A stretch of DNA of 64,000 nucleotides from Streptomyces phaeofaciens (GTDB lineage: Bacteria > Actinomycetota > Actinomycetes > Streptomycetales > Streptomycetaceae): NCBI RefSeq assembly GCF_014648915.1, contig NZ_BMSA01000036.1, forward strand, positions 1 to 64,000, written 5' to 3'. Under the pieces are notes generated by a model. It was not told the origin of the DNA. It searched no databases and worked only from the letters and a program-made list of their open reading frames with translations. Each line of letters starts with the position of its first letter. Positions within the stretch are counted from its first letter, which is position 1. Position numbers and translations under genes: made by a program. Below, in pieces: positions 33,461-43,078 of the stretch.

Positions 33461-34651
33461 TCAGGCCGGTGAGAAGACGTGGTCGCTGATGAGCCGGGCC
33501 GCGCCGATGACTCCGGCTGCCGGCCCCAACTCACCCAGCACGATCGGCAGGTTGCCCGTGGCCAGCGGCAGGGACTGCCGGTACACCTGGGTCCGGACAC
33601 TGGCCAGCAACGTGTGCCCGAGCCCGGTCACACCGCCGCCGATCACCACCAGCCCCGGATTGAAGAAACTGACAAGCCCTGCGATGACCTGCCCCAGACG
33701 CCTCCCGCCCTCCCGGATCAGCTCGAGAGCCACCGCGTCCCCTGCCGCCGCGGCAGCCGACACGTCCTCGGCCGTCAGACGTCCGGCCGTCTCCAGCCGG
33801 GCGGCGAACTGCGCCGACCGGCCCTCACGCGCGGCCTGTTCGGCGTCGACGGCCAACGCGGCCCCGCTGAAGTGGGCCTCCAGACAGCCCCGGTTGCCAC
33901 ACGCACACCCGCGGCCTTCCGGCTCCACCTGGATATGACCGATGTCGCCGGCGCTGCCCGTCGTCCCGCGGTAGACGTCACCACCGACGACGATGCCGCA
34001 GCCGATGCCGGTGCCGATCTTGACGCACAGGAAGTCGCCCACGGAGCGCGCGACGCCCGCGTGCTGCTCCCCCATCGCCATCAGGTTCACGTCGTTGTCC
34101 ACCATGACCGGGCAGCCCAGTTCCTGGCTGAGCGCCTCCCGGACCGGGAAGCCGTCCCAGCCCGGCATGATCGGTGGCGCGACCGGTACACCTTCGGGGA
34201 AGCGGACCGGCCCCGGAACGCCGATGCCGGCGCCGTCGAAGCCCTCCGCGACACCGGAGGCCTTCAGCTTGGCAGCCATCGCCAGCACCTGCTCGAATAC
34301 CGCGACCGGCCCCTCCCGGACGTCCATCGGATGATTCAGATGCCCCAGGACCTCCAACTCCGCGTTCGTCACGGCGACATCGATCGACGTGGCACCGATA
34401 TCGACGCCGAGGAAACGCAACGTCGGTGCCAGCCGGATGTTGTGCGACCGCCGGCCGCCCCGGGAGGGGGCCAGCCCGTCCGCGACGACCAGCCCCGTCT
34501 CCAGCAGCCGGTCCACCTCGACCGCCAGCTTCGAACGGGACAGGTCCACCAGATCACCCAGCCGGGCCCGGGAGTGGGACCCGTTGTCACGCAGCAGACG
34601 AAGCAGGCGCGCCTGATGCGCGTTCTCAGGTCGAGCAGTCATCCGTCGCAC
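33461..34651 (-). CDS. ROK-family transcriptional regulator
   Basis: 396 residues. The GTG at 34651 has GGAGG four bases upstream; an ATG nine bases later (34642) is the alternative. An N-terminal MarR-like winged helix (ENAHQARLLRLLRDNGSHSRARLGDLVDLSRSKLAVEVDRLLETGLVV) is followed by a ROK sugar-kinase-like domain with GVDIGATSIDVAVTN, GIGVPGPV, VDNDVNLMAMGE and the zinc motif GCACGNRGCLE. ROK repressors of this type sense a sugar or its phosphate. The gene heads the sugar block, and a dyad shared with the ebo promoter lies about 100 bp upstream, suggesting autoregulation. Confidence 0.92.
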   Translation of the reverse strand: MRRMTARPENAHQARLLRLLRDNGSHSRARLGDLVDLSRSKLAVEVDRLLETGLVVADGLAPSRGGRRSHNIRLAPTLRFLGVDIGATSIDVAVTNAELEVLGHLNHPMDVREGPVAVFEQVLAMAAKLKASGVAEGFDGAGIGVPGPVRFPEGVPVAPPIMPGWDGFPVREALSQELGCPVMVDNDVNLMAMGEQHAGVARSVGDFLCVKIGTGIGCGIVVGGDVYRGTTGSAGDIGHIQVEPEGRGCACGNRGCLEAHFSGAALAVDAEQAAREGRSAQFAARLETAGRLTAEDVSAAAAAGDAVALELIREGGRRLGQVIAGLVSFFNPGLVVIGGGVTGLGHTLLASVRTQVYRQSLPLATGNLPIVLGELGPAAGVIGAARLISDHVFSPA

Positions 34652-34999
34652 GATCCCTCCCCTCTCCACCGACTGCGTCGTCGAGCTCTCGGAAGGGAAC
34701 GTAACAACGATTTTCCGGCCTGGGAAGCACTTACGCAGCAGTAGCGTGCAACTTTTTCCACGCACAGGACAAAGCGAGAGTGGCGGGCCTCCGGGAGCCG
34801 TACGACAGGGCGGCCGCCGGGCGACCGAGCGGCGTCGCGCGGCCGCGAGTCACCGCGCCGCCGCCTGCTGATCGACAGCGCCTACGGCCTCGGAGCCCCG
34901 TTCGCCGCCGGCACACGGCGCTTGCCGGACACCGGCCGTACGGTCCTGCTGCTCGTGCCACCCCAAGTCGATGGTCACCACACTGCTTGAGGGGCCCGA
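34652..34999. other. ROK promoter region and unassigned sequence
   Basis: 348 bases. The right part of the ROK promoter region carries the dyad at 34752-34774. Bases 34862-34990 have coding-like composition on the plus strand but match no family I know. Confidence 0.5.
34752..34774 (-). promoter_or_regulatory. Candidate shared operator upstream of the ROK gene
   Basis: Minus-strand CTTTGTCC-N7-GGAAAAAG followed by TTGCAC, a possible -35 element. Arms are identical to those at 26865-26887 although the spacers differ, which points to selection on the dyad rather than recent duplication. Likely bound by the ROK regulator itself. Confidence 0.6.
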
Positions 35000-35422
35000 C
35001 TACGTGGTGTGCAGGGGTTCCTTGAAGGATTTGCGGAACACCGGCCCGGCGAAGGGGATGATCGAGGACATCATCTTCGACTTGAACGAGGAAGGGTGCC
35101 GTTCGAGTCTGACGTCGACGCGGGTGCCGTTGTCCATGGGAGTCATCTGGAACTGCCAGCCCCCCGAGCCGAAGGGCACCGAGTCGCGAGTGGTGACGGT
35201 GACCCTGTTCGTCGCGGGGTCCCATTCGTAGCGTGCGCGCTCCCACGACTTGTCGTTCCCCTCGGTCACCTCGGCCCAGGTATCGCCACGCTCGTGGACC
35301 CGGAAGTGCTCGGCATCGATGGACGGCCACTCCTCGACACGGGACGGGCCGAAGTTCGTCAGCACGCCCATCACCTCGTCCGGGCTCATCGAAGAGTTCA
35401 CGTGGAAGTGTAGGGACGGCAT
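35000..35422 (-). CDS. SRPBCC-family protein
   Basis: 140 residues from the ATG at 35422 with GGGAGT upstream. MPSLHFHVNSSMSPDEVMGVLTNFGPSRVEEWPSID then alternating beta strands (TWAEVTEGNDKSWERARYEWDPATNRVTVTTRDSVPFGSGGWQFQMTPMDNGTRVDVRLERH) and a C-terminal helix fit the START/Bet v1-like polyketide-cyclase fold with a hydrophobic pocket. Such proteins bind or transform small lipophilic ligands. It stands alone; role unknown. Confidence 0.8.
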   Translation of the reverse strand: MPSLHFHVNSSMSPDEVMGVLTNFGPSRVEEWPSIDAEHFRVHERGDTWAEVTEGNDKSWERARYEWDPATNRVTVTTRDSVPFGSGGWQFQMTPMDNGTRVDVRLERHPSSFKSKMMSSIIPFAGPVFRKSFKEPLHTT

Positions 35423-35664
35423 GACCTACTCCCTGGTTCGCGATGACTGTTGTCCGTCGGCAGCCTTGGTAGGCGTCGCATGGGGCGCGCTGCACCGACG
35501 CTGGTTCGCACACCCGGCTCTGCGGAGGTCCAGTGCCTCGGCCTCGTAGGCCTACCGGGCATGCTCGGTGACCGGAACGCTCCACCTTTCAGAGTGCACC
35601 CGCGCCCGGTACTGCGCACCAGCAGGTTCCCGAGCAGCCGGCGTTCCGGCCCCCGCGCCGGCTG

Positions 35665-37329
35665 TCACAGGAATGCGACTCCATCGACTCCGCGCCGATC
35701 GAAGATGAGCCGTACTGCCGCGGAACCTTCACCAACCGCGGCGGCGACTCGCTTGACGCTTCCACTGCGCACGTCACCGACGCAGAACACGCCGGGCACG
35801 CCGGTTTCGAAGGGCAGTGGCATGCGCCGGCCCGCCGGGCCGGCGACGTCCTGTCCGGTCAGCAGGAACCCGTCGGGGTCCGTCGCCAACTGCTCGTCGA
35901 GCCAATCCGTACATGGCGTGACACCGATGAACACGAAGACGGCGCTGACCGCCATGGAGGAGCGCAGTCGACTCGTCCGGTCCACTACTTCAAGCCCTGT
36001 CACCTCGGAGTCGGCGGAAATGCCGACCACCTCCGTCCGCACCCTCACATGGATCTTCGGGTCTGCGGCGATCGCGTCGATCAGGTAGCGAGACATCGAC
36101 CGTTCAAGGTCGTCACCTCGCACCACGAGGTACACCGGATCAGACGTCCGGGCCAGGAACAGTGCCGCCTGACCTGCCGAGTTCGCGCCGCCGATCACTG
36201 CCACGGGTCGCCCGCGCCAGTACGTCGCTTCGACAACCGTGGCGGCGTAGTAGACGCCGTTGCTCTCCCAGGCTTCGATGCCGGGCACGGCCAAGCGCCG
36301 GTGGTTGGCCCCGGTGGCGATGATGACGTCGCGAGCGCTGAATGCCCGGCCGTCATCGCACGTGACGGTGTGTATACCGCCCTCGCTGGTGAAGGCCACC
36401 GCGCGGGCGTGCCGGTGAAGCCGTACTCCGAACTTTGCTGCCTGTATCGCCCCTCGGGCCGCCAATTCGGCGCCGGGCAGACCGGCCGGGAATCCCAGGT
36501 AGTTCTCAATTCTCGATGACGTGGCGGCTTGACCACCAAACGCGTCCGCGTCCATGAGGACGGTCGTCAGTCCTTCGGACGCACCGTATACCGCGGCCGC
36601 CAAACCACCCGGTCCCCCACCGACAACGAGCAGGTCGCAAATCTCTTGGTCGTCGACTGCACGCGGCGGTTCTCCGAACTCCGCAGCAATGTTCGCCGGC
36701 TGCGGATTACGCATCAACGGTCGGCCGGGGATGAGGATGACGGGAAGGTCTTTCAGCGATACCTTGAGCCTTCGCAAAAGCATCTCGACCTCTGGCCGAT
36801 CCTCAAGGTCCAGCCACTCCACGGCCATCCTGCTGAGTGAGAACGAATGCAGAAGGACTCGGCATCGTTCGTCGTAGCGGGAACCGATGAGCGTAATGCC
36901 CGCACCCCTTCTCAACAGGTTCGCCCGCCGCACAAGGAATGTTCGAAGGATGCATTCGCTCAGATCACTGTCTTGCGCAACGATCGTCTGGATCTGCTGC
37001 AGCGGCACTCTCAGCAATCGGCCCGGGGTCTTCATGACACCGGTAAAGCGTGAGCGCTCCCCGGTCAGCATACCTATCTCGCCCAGGAACTCCGCGCGGC
37101 CGTATGCCGCGACTAGCCGCTCCTCCGGTTGACCGAGCCGATCGATGATTTCCGCGGCCCCCTCCAGAACGACAAAGAAGTCGTAGGACGCGTCACCCGC
37201 CAAAAAGAGAACCTCGCCGGCGGGTGCCGGATACTCCGATCCGACGGCCCCCAGCTTCTTGAGCTGATCCCCGGACAGTCGCGATACCGGGGCCCACTCC
37301 ACATTTTCCCCCCGCGCAGGCTTGTCCAT
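35665..37329 (-). CDS. Cyclic-nucleotide-binding domain fused to thioredoxin-reductase-like flavoprotein, CxxC absent
   Basis: 554 residues from the ATG at 37329 (GAGGGC upstream). Residues about 15-140 form a cNMP-binding/Crp-like domain (GEVLFLAGDASYDFFVVLEGAAEIID, FLGEIGMLTGERSRFTGV). A linker of about 100 residues leads to a thioredoxin-reductase fold from about 230: LLVVGGGPGGLAAAVYGASEGL, GGQAATSSRIENYLGFP, IIATGANHRRL, VAVIGGANSAGQAALFLAR, FCVGDVRSGSVKRVAAAVGEGSAA. Where TrxR has the redox CATC, this protein has YYAATVVEA, so it cannot act as a disulfide reductase in the normal way. It may be an NAD(P)H oxidase or sensor gated by a nucleotide. Confidence 0.9.
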   Translation of the reverse strand: MDKPARGENVEWAPVSRLSGDQLKKLGAVGSEYPAPAGEVLFLAGDASYDFFVVLEGAAEIIDRLGQPEERLVAAYGRAEFLGEIGMLTGERSRFTGVMKTPGRLLRVPLQQIQTIVAQDSDLSECILRTFLVRRANLLRRGAGITLIGSRYDERCRVLLHSFSLSRMAVEWLDLEDRPEVEMLLRRLKVSLKDLPVILIPGRPLMRNPQPANIAAEFGEPPRAVDDQEICDLLVVGGGPGGLAAAVYGASEGLTTVLMDADAFGGQAATSSRIENYLGFPAGLPGAELAARGAIQAAKFGVRLHRHARAVAFTSEGGIHTVTCDDGRAFSARDVIIATGANHRRLAVPGIEAWESNGVYYAATVVEATYWRGRPVAVIGGANSAGQAALFLARTSDPVYLVVRGDDLERSMSRYLIDAIAADPKIHVRVRTEVVGISADSEVTGLEVVDRTSRLRSSMAVSAVFVFIGVTPCTDWLDEQLATDPDGFLLTGQDVAGPAGRRMPLPFETGVPGVFCVGDVRSGSVKRVAAAVGEGSAAVRLIFDRRGVDGVAFL

Positions 37330-37503
37330 AGGGCGCCCTCTTCGGCCTGGGCAGGAACGCACCGCGTGCCATCGGTTCATCCTGCGCTGGAGCAGTCAGC
37401 CGCTCTCCAGCCAATGTGGCCCATCACAACGGCGGCAGCCCCACGCTGCCCACGCATGCTTGTGCTGTGGCCTCGGCAAGTCACCTACCGAAAGGCGATG
37501 CGG

Positions 37504-38121
37504 TCACGACGGCAGTTCGGTCCCGGCCTGCTCACGCACCATGTACAGGGCGTACCAGTCCGGCCAGTTCGGGTCCTCCGCACCGATGCGTGCCTCGTGC
37601 TCCCCGTGCGCGGCCGCGGCGCGACGCAGCGCGCTCGCCAGGTCCTCTGCGGAGGCGAACGTCGTGGTGGCGGGATCGAGGCGTCCCGGGAGGCGGGTGG
37701 TGATCTCCTGCAGGAGCCAGCCGTTGCCGTCGGGGTCGCTGAAGGAAAGGAACGAGCCGTAGCTCGTGCGCTGCGGATCCGGTCCCGGCACTCGGGCTTC
37801 TGTCCCGGCGTGGTGGAAGACACCGCCGGCGTCGTGGAACACCTCGCTCGGCTCGGCGCCCAGCCGTTTCAGCTCATCGTGTGCGGCGTTGATGTCGTCC
37901 ACGATCAGCTGGAGGCCCTGGGCCGAGCCCTGCGTCTGGGACGTGACCGAGGTGCCGAAGATGACCGATGCCGGAGAGCCCGGCGGCGTCACCTGCACCA
38001 CCCGGAAGTTCTCGTCCGGGGCGACGTCCGCGTCCAGCCTCCAGCCCAATCGCGTGTAAAAGCCCTTGGCCCGGTCGACGTCGGACACCGGTACGACCAC
38101 GACTTCGAGTTTCATGTCCAT
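37504..38121 (-). CDS. VOC/glyoxalase-family protein
   Basis: 205 residues from the ATG at 38121, seven bases after GGAGGT. One vicinal-oxygen-chelate module: LEVVVVPVSDVDRAKGFYTRLGWRLDADVAPDENFRVVQVTPPGSPASVIFG then GLQLIVDDINAAHDELKRLGAEPSEVFHD and FLSFSDPDGNGWLLQEI. The final DPDGNGWLLQE holds the metal-site Glu. A C-terminal extension of about 45 residues (SAEDLASALRRAAAAHGEHEARIGAEDPNWPDWYALYMV) is common in actinobacterial members. Possibly a dioxygenase or resistance-type protein; no clue from neighbours. Confidence 0.88.
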   Translation of the reverse strand: MDMKLEVVVVPVSDVDRAKGFYTRLGWRLDADVAPDENFRVVQVTPPGSPASVIFGTSVTSQTQGSAQGLQLIVDDINAAHDELKRLGAEPSEVFHDAGGVFHHAGTEARVPGPDPQRTSYGSFLSFSDPDGNGWLLQEITTRLPGRLDPATTTFASAEDLASALRRAAAAHGEHEARIGAEDPNWPDWYALYMVREQAGTELPS

Positions 38122-38326
38122 GACTGACACCTCCTGCGCTCGTGCAAGATGCCGACATGACGAGCCTCGCACGACCCGACGCGAGCCGCGCAGGGGAATC
38201 CGGCAGACGGCGATCCGGCCTCGCCGGAGCCGGTTGTCGGGAGGTTGGGCGGCGGTCCGGAAGCCGCCGCACCCCCGTCAGCAGGGAGCCGTGGCGCAAG
38301 GGCATCGGCGGTGGACGGCAGGCGGC

Positions 38327-38875
38327 CTACGGTGTCTCTTCGACGGCGCCGATGCCGAGTCGGCCGAGCAGCCAGAAGGTGATTGCGGTGCCGGTGCCGT
38401 AGGCGACGTGCGCGCCGAGATCCCAGGCCACGGTCTTGGGGTCGTACTGCCAGATCGGCTTGTAGAGTCCTGCGATCGGCAAGGCGACGTAGTCACCGGC
38501 GAACACCGCGGCGCCGAAAGGCACGCCGTACACGGGGGAAGGCCTGGGCAGTGATCCGGCGACGATGCCGTAGACCGCTCCCGCCGCCGATCCGTAGGCC
38601 CAGTGAGCGACGGTGCTCGTGAACCAGGCGGAATCATCAGGAAGCCGGCGCTGGGTGAAGCCCTCGATCACCCGCTTCGCCACCTGCCCCGGCTCAGGGG
38701 CCTTCTCCCAGCTCTCAACCGGAGCGAACTCCCAGTCGAGCGGGCTGTCCGTCCCACCTGCGCGCCGGTACTTCAGGTAGTGGACGGCATCCAGGCACAC
38801 CGTTCCCACCGCCCCGGCCAGCAGGCCGGCCGTCACCGCCGCGAGTGGGGTCAGCGGGATCCTTCGGGAGCGCAC
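38327..38875 (-). CDS. Conserved small membrane protein
   Basis: 182 residues from a GTG at 38875 with GAGGAG upstream. Four hydrophobic segments: PLAAVTAGLLAGAVGTVCLDAV, WAYGSAAGAVYGIVAGSL, VPFGAAVFAGDYVALPIAGL and LGAHVAYGTGTAITFWLLGRL, with a soluble stretch containing WEFAPVESWEKAPEPGQVAKRVIEGF. It resembles YagU/DUF1440-like inner-membrane proteins in layout, but I do not assign it firmly. No operon partners. Confidence 0.7.
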   Translation of the reverse strand: MRSRRIPLTPLAAVTAGLLAGAVGTVCLDAVHYLKYRRAGGTDSPLDWEFAPVESWEKAPEPGQVAKRVIEGFTQRRLPDDSAWFTSTVAHWAYGSAAGAVYGIVAGSLPRPSPVYGVPFGAAVFAGDYVALPIAGLYKPIWQYDPKTVAWDLGAHVAYGTGTAITFWLLGRLGIGAVEETP

Positions 38876-39515
38876 GACGCAATCTCCTCATCGGTCGGGG
38901 CCGGGAAGGTCGATTTTCTTCAGCGCCCGGACTGCGGTTGGGCGGCATCGGGCCCGCATCGAGTATCCGGCGGCCAGAACGTGCGCGCACGAGGAGAACG
39001 TCCCCGGGCACAGGCGATGAGGGACCTGCGGCGGGCGGTCCTGAGCGGTGTCGCGGAAGCACCCACCCGCAGGGCGGCACGCATCGGCCGAACCGCATGT
39101 CCACCGGGACAACCCGACCGGGCGATCACGATCTCAACGGTCCCGAGGCGGGCCTCGGCACGCAGCGCGGATCCGGCCTCACCTCCTGCCGGGAAACACC
39201 CTCCGGTCGGGAACGAGCGCCACCCCGCGGCGGCGGCATGGGAGCCGTCCCTTCACGCGAGGGCCGAGCTTGCGCGAATCGGCGTCGGACGCATCCGTCC
39301 GCGCCCCTCGCACCGAAGGAATGGACTACAGAAGCTTCTGTGTCCGGAGCGGAGGCGGGCTGATGCAGGTGAGGAAGGTGGTGCTGGGCGGCCTCGGCCG
39401 GGAGGTGGCACCCGACGGCGGCCGGCCGCGGAGGCTTCTCTGCGCGCACCTCGGGCTGCTGGTGCCGTCCGCGGTGTCACTGCCGGCCCGGCCCGTCGGC
39501 CGCGCGGACTGTCCG

Positions 39516-39599
39516 TCACGCGGCTGGAGCCGGGTGCGGCTTCGGTGGTGCGTGAAGTGCGGCCACGTCGGATGCTGTGACAGCTCCTGGGGCATGCAC
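39516..39599 (+). pseudogene. UBP-type zinc-finger relic
   Basis: The plus strand encodes DCPSRGWSRVRLRWCVKCGHVGCCDSS, matching the Cys-rich core of the small actinobacterial UBP zinc-finger proteins (CxxC...WVHLRxCxxCGHVGCCDSSPxRH). The N-terminal Cys pair is altered (CPSRG) and the His-rich C-terminal half is replaced by WGMHVYDSEECGR, so the domain cannot fold normally. No start with a ribosome site. Confidence 0.6.
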
Positions 39600-39638
39600 G
39601 TCTACGACAGTGAGGAGTGTGGTCGTTGCCGACCGCGC

Positions 39639-39863
39639 CTGGAAGGTCAGGTCATCGGTGGCAGTGACGGTCTTGTTGTCACCGATGAACAGCAGCCGGT
39701 CCGGCTCCCGGGAGGCGAGCCGGTAGAGCAGGTCGCTGGTCCTGCCGCGGAAGCGTGAGGTGTTCCGCCAGACGGTCCCCTGGCGCACCGGTCCTTCACC
39801 GACCTGCACGCACCGCACCGTTCCCGGATCCCATTCCTCGGCTCGGGTGAAGTCCTGAAGAGC
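39639..39863 (-). pseudogene. SRPBCC-family relic
   Basis: The minus strand encodes QDFTRAEEWDPGTVRCVQVGEGPVRQGTVWRNTSRFRGRTSDLLYRLASREPDRLLFIGDNKTVTATDDLTFQ, the middle of an SRPBCC (polyketide cyclase-like) protein. The usual first beta strand (start to VFAYLADF) and the C-terminal strands and helix are missing or replaced, so only a central piece remains. Confidence 0.6.
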
Positions 39864-39925
39864 GCTCAGTGGAAAGGTGGTGCGGGCCCGGTGGAGGACC
39901 GACGGCTCGAGCGGGAGGTGAAGCC

Positions 39926-40429
39926 GTGGGCGAAACACCCGGAGCAGACGGTCGTGAGCGCAGGGAATCGGTCGGGGACTATCCGCGTCCGCCTCGGATC
40001 GAACCCGACACGCGGCACGTGGTGGTACGGGATCGGGGTATGACGCTCGCCGACTCCCACCGCTGCCTGAGGGTGCTGGAGACCAGCCATCCGCCGGTGT
40101 TCTACATTCCTCGCGCGGACGTGCGCATCGAGCTTCTGTCCGATTCCGGGCGTCGGAGTGTGTGCGAGTGGAAGGGCCTGGCCACCTACTGGACCGTGCG
40201 GGGGACGGCCGGCCGCCCTCCCGTACCCGATGCCGCCTGGAGCTATGACGCTCCGCGCCCCGGATACGAAGCCCTTGCCGGTCACCTGGCGTTCTACCCC
40301 GACCGGGTGGAGGCGTGCATGGTCGACGGCGAGCGGGTGCGTGCTCAGGCCGGCGGATTCTACGGCGGATGGATCACGGACGAGGTCACGGGTCCTTTCA
40401 AGGGCGGGCCCGGCACCTGGGGCTGGTGA
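39926..40429 (+). CDS. DUF427-domain protein
   Basis: 167 residues from the GTG at 39926 with GGGAGG seven bases upstream. The DUF427 fold is clear: RHVVVRDRGMTLADSHRCLRVLETSHPPVFYIPRADVRIELL, VCEWKGLATYWTVRG, AAWSYDAPRPGYEALAGHLAFYPDRVEACMVDGERVRAQAGGFYGGWITDEV. The WKG and GGFYGGW motifs are the family landmarks. Function of DUF427 proteins is unsettled; some homologues occur in biosynthetic clusters. The gene is isolated. Confidence 0.85.
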   Translation: MGETPGADGRERRESVGDYPRPPRIEPDTRHVVVRDRGMTLADSHRCLRVLETSHPPVFYIPRADVRIELLSDSGRRSVCEWKGLATYWTVRGTAGRPPVPDAAWSYDAPRPGYEALAGHLAFYPDRVEACMVDGERVRAQAGGFYGGWITDEVTGPFKGGPGTWGW

Positions 40430-40937
40430 TCGGACCTCCCCCCTGCATCCGGCGACGCGGTGGCCTGCGAAGAAGGAAGGGAGTGGTCACGGTCCCGCTG
40501 CACCGCCGGCCACACGCTTGCCCGACTCGTCGCGAACACCGGCTTCGGGATCAAGGGAGCCCGCACCCGTCCGCTGGTGGTTCTGGCCGGACCGGGCTGG
40601 GGAAGCCACCCGGCCGCACCGGGCATGCTCTGCCCAGCCGGTCTGCGCGAGGCCTCGACCTTCCTCGGCCGGCACTGCGCCGCCTCGTCCGATCCGTCGA
40701 CGCCTTCGGACGCGGGCGGCGGCCGACACCGCATGGCTCTCCACGGCACGAGGGCGACCGCACGACGCCGCTGATGTCCGCGTGGGCTGTCCGTGGGCAG
40801 CCCGGGGCTGGGGGCGACCACGCCCCGGGCATTGGGTCGCCTCCGGCGCAGGGCCGCAGGGCCGCCCCTGGAGTGACCTGTGAGGATCACGGGAAGGCGC
40901 CCGCCCACGCCGGACGAGCCCGGTGCCGCGGACGTGG
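40430..40937. other. No supported gene
   Basis: 508 bases between the DUF427 gene and the end of the DUF1295 gene. Open frames on both strands lack recognisable domains and proper starts. I see nothing in it. Confidence 0.5.
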
Positions 40938-41749
<812 letters not shown>

Positions 41750-41753
<4 letters not shown>

Positions 41754-43078
41754 CGCGGACTCCTCGGTACGGCTCCGTCGGCGACCAGGCGGAGCTGGCG
41801 CACGTCGAGGTAGTGCGAGCGGAACCCCGCCTCGGAGTAGGCCAGGTACAGCTCCCACATGCGCCGGAACACCCGGTCGAAGCCGAGCGCGGTGACGGCC
41901 TCGGACCGCCGCAGGAAATTCTCCCGCCACAGCCGCAGGGTTTCGGCGTAGTGGTCGCCGTACCCGGCGTCGTCGGTGATACGCAGACCTGCGGCGGCGC
42001 TCTGTCGGGCGATCGCCTCCCGGGAGGGGATGAGCCCGCCGGGGAAGACGTACTTGCTGATCCAGGTGTGTGTGCGGGCCGTGTCGAGCATGCCTGCGTG
42101 CGGCATGGTGATGGACTGCAGCGCCACGCTGCCCCCGGCCGCGAGCAGCCGGCGCAGCGCTGCGAAGAACACCGGCCAGTACTCGGCGCCGACCGCCTCG
42201 ATCATCTCGACGCTGACGACCGCGTCGAAGCAGCCCCGGACCTGCCGGTAGTCGCGCAGCTCGACGGTGACCCGGCCGGTCAGTCCCGCGGCGGCGATCC
42301 GTTGTGCGGCAAGGTCGCGCTGCTCGGCGGAGAGGGTCACGGTCAGGACATCGGCGCCTCGCGCCGCGGCGCGGAGGGCGAGTTCGCCCCAGCCGGTACC
42401 GATCTCCAGCAGGCGCGTGCCCGGCCCGACGCGGGCGAGGTCGAGGAGCCGGTCGATCTTGCGGTGCTGGGCGGCGGTGAGGTCCCCGTGCGTGGCGGGC
42501 AACGCGGTGAAGACGGCCGAGGAGTAGGTCAGGCTCGTATCGAGGAGCAGGGCGAAGAGGTCGTTCGACAGGTCGTAGTGACGGCGGATGTTGTTGCGGG
42601 CCCCGTCGAGGGTGTTGCGTTCGAGGGCCGGGCGCCGGTGGACCCAGGCACCTCGCAGTCGGCGCAGGGGCGCGGGTACGAGAGCGTCCACGCGGGAGGC
42701 CAGGATCGTGAGGACGGCGACGAGGTCGTCGGCATCCCACTCGCCGGCCATGTACGACTCGCCGAAGCCGATGAGGCCGTCCGCGCCGATCCGGCGGTGG
42801 AACGCGGCCGGATCGCGCAGGACCAGTGTCGGGTGTCCGGGATCGCCCTGGGCGGGTGCGGGGATCCGGCCATGGCCACGGTCGCCGTGCCGTACCCGCA
42901 GCGGGGTGCTGGAGAGGGCGTGTTCGACGATCAGCCGGGCGAGCGCCGTCCGCAGGGCGGAGGATCGGGGAAGGCGGGCGACGTCGGGCCAGCGCGCCGC
43001 GTCGACGGGCGCGGCGCCGGCGGACTCGCTGCCGCAGGTCGTGCAGGCGGTGCGGAACGACGACGGAGAGATGGTCAA
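41750..43078 (-). CDS. Cyclopropane-fatty-acyl-phospholipid synthase-family methyltransferase
   Basis: 442 residues. The start is probably a TTG at 43078, overlapping the DUF1365 stop (TTGA) with GAGAGGG upstream; no other start codon gives a complete N-terminal domain. Motifs: GRIGADGLIGFGESYMAGEWDADDL, RRHYDLSNDLFALLLDTSLTYSSAVF, SAM-binding LLEIGTGWGELALRAAARGADVLTVTLS, VVSVEMIEAVGAEYWPVFF, LQSITMPHAGMLDTARTHTWISKYVFPGG. This is a complete CFA synthase-like enzyme that adds a methylene or methyl group across acyl double bonds. Confidence 0.9.

Larger units (their letters stand above)
38876..39925. other. 1-kb decayed stretch
   Basis: No intact gene. Two relics can be recognised: a UBP-type zinc-finger piece on the plus strand (39516-39599) and an SRPBCC piece on the minus strand (39639-39863), separated by only 40 bases. 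The first 600 bases show nothing recognisable. Confidence 0.65.

Noticed and set aside
35422..35664. Possible small gene between the SRPBCC and cNMP/TrxR-like genes
   Set aside because: The frames are short and lack start context; the stretch is the promoter region and the end of the upstream transcript.
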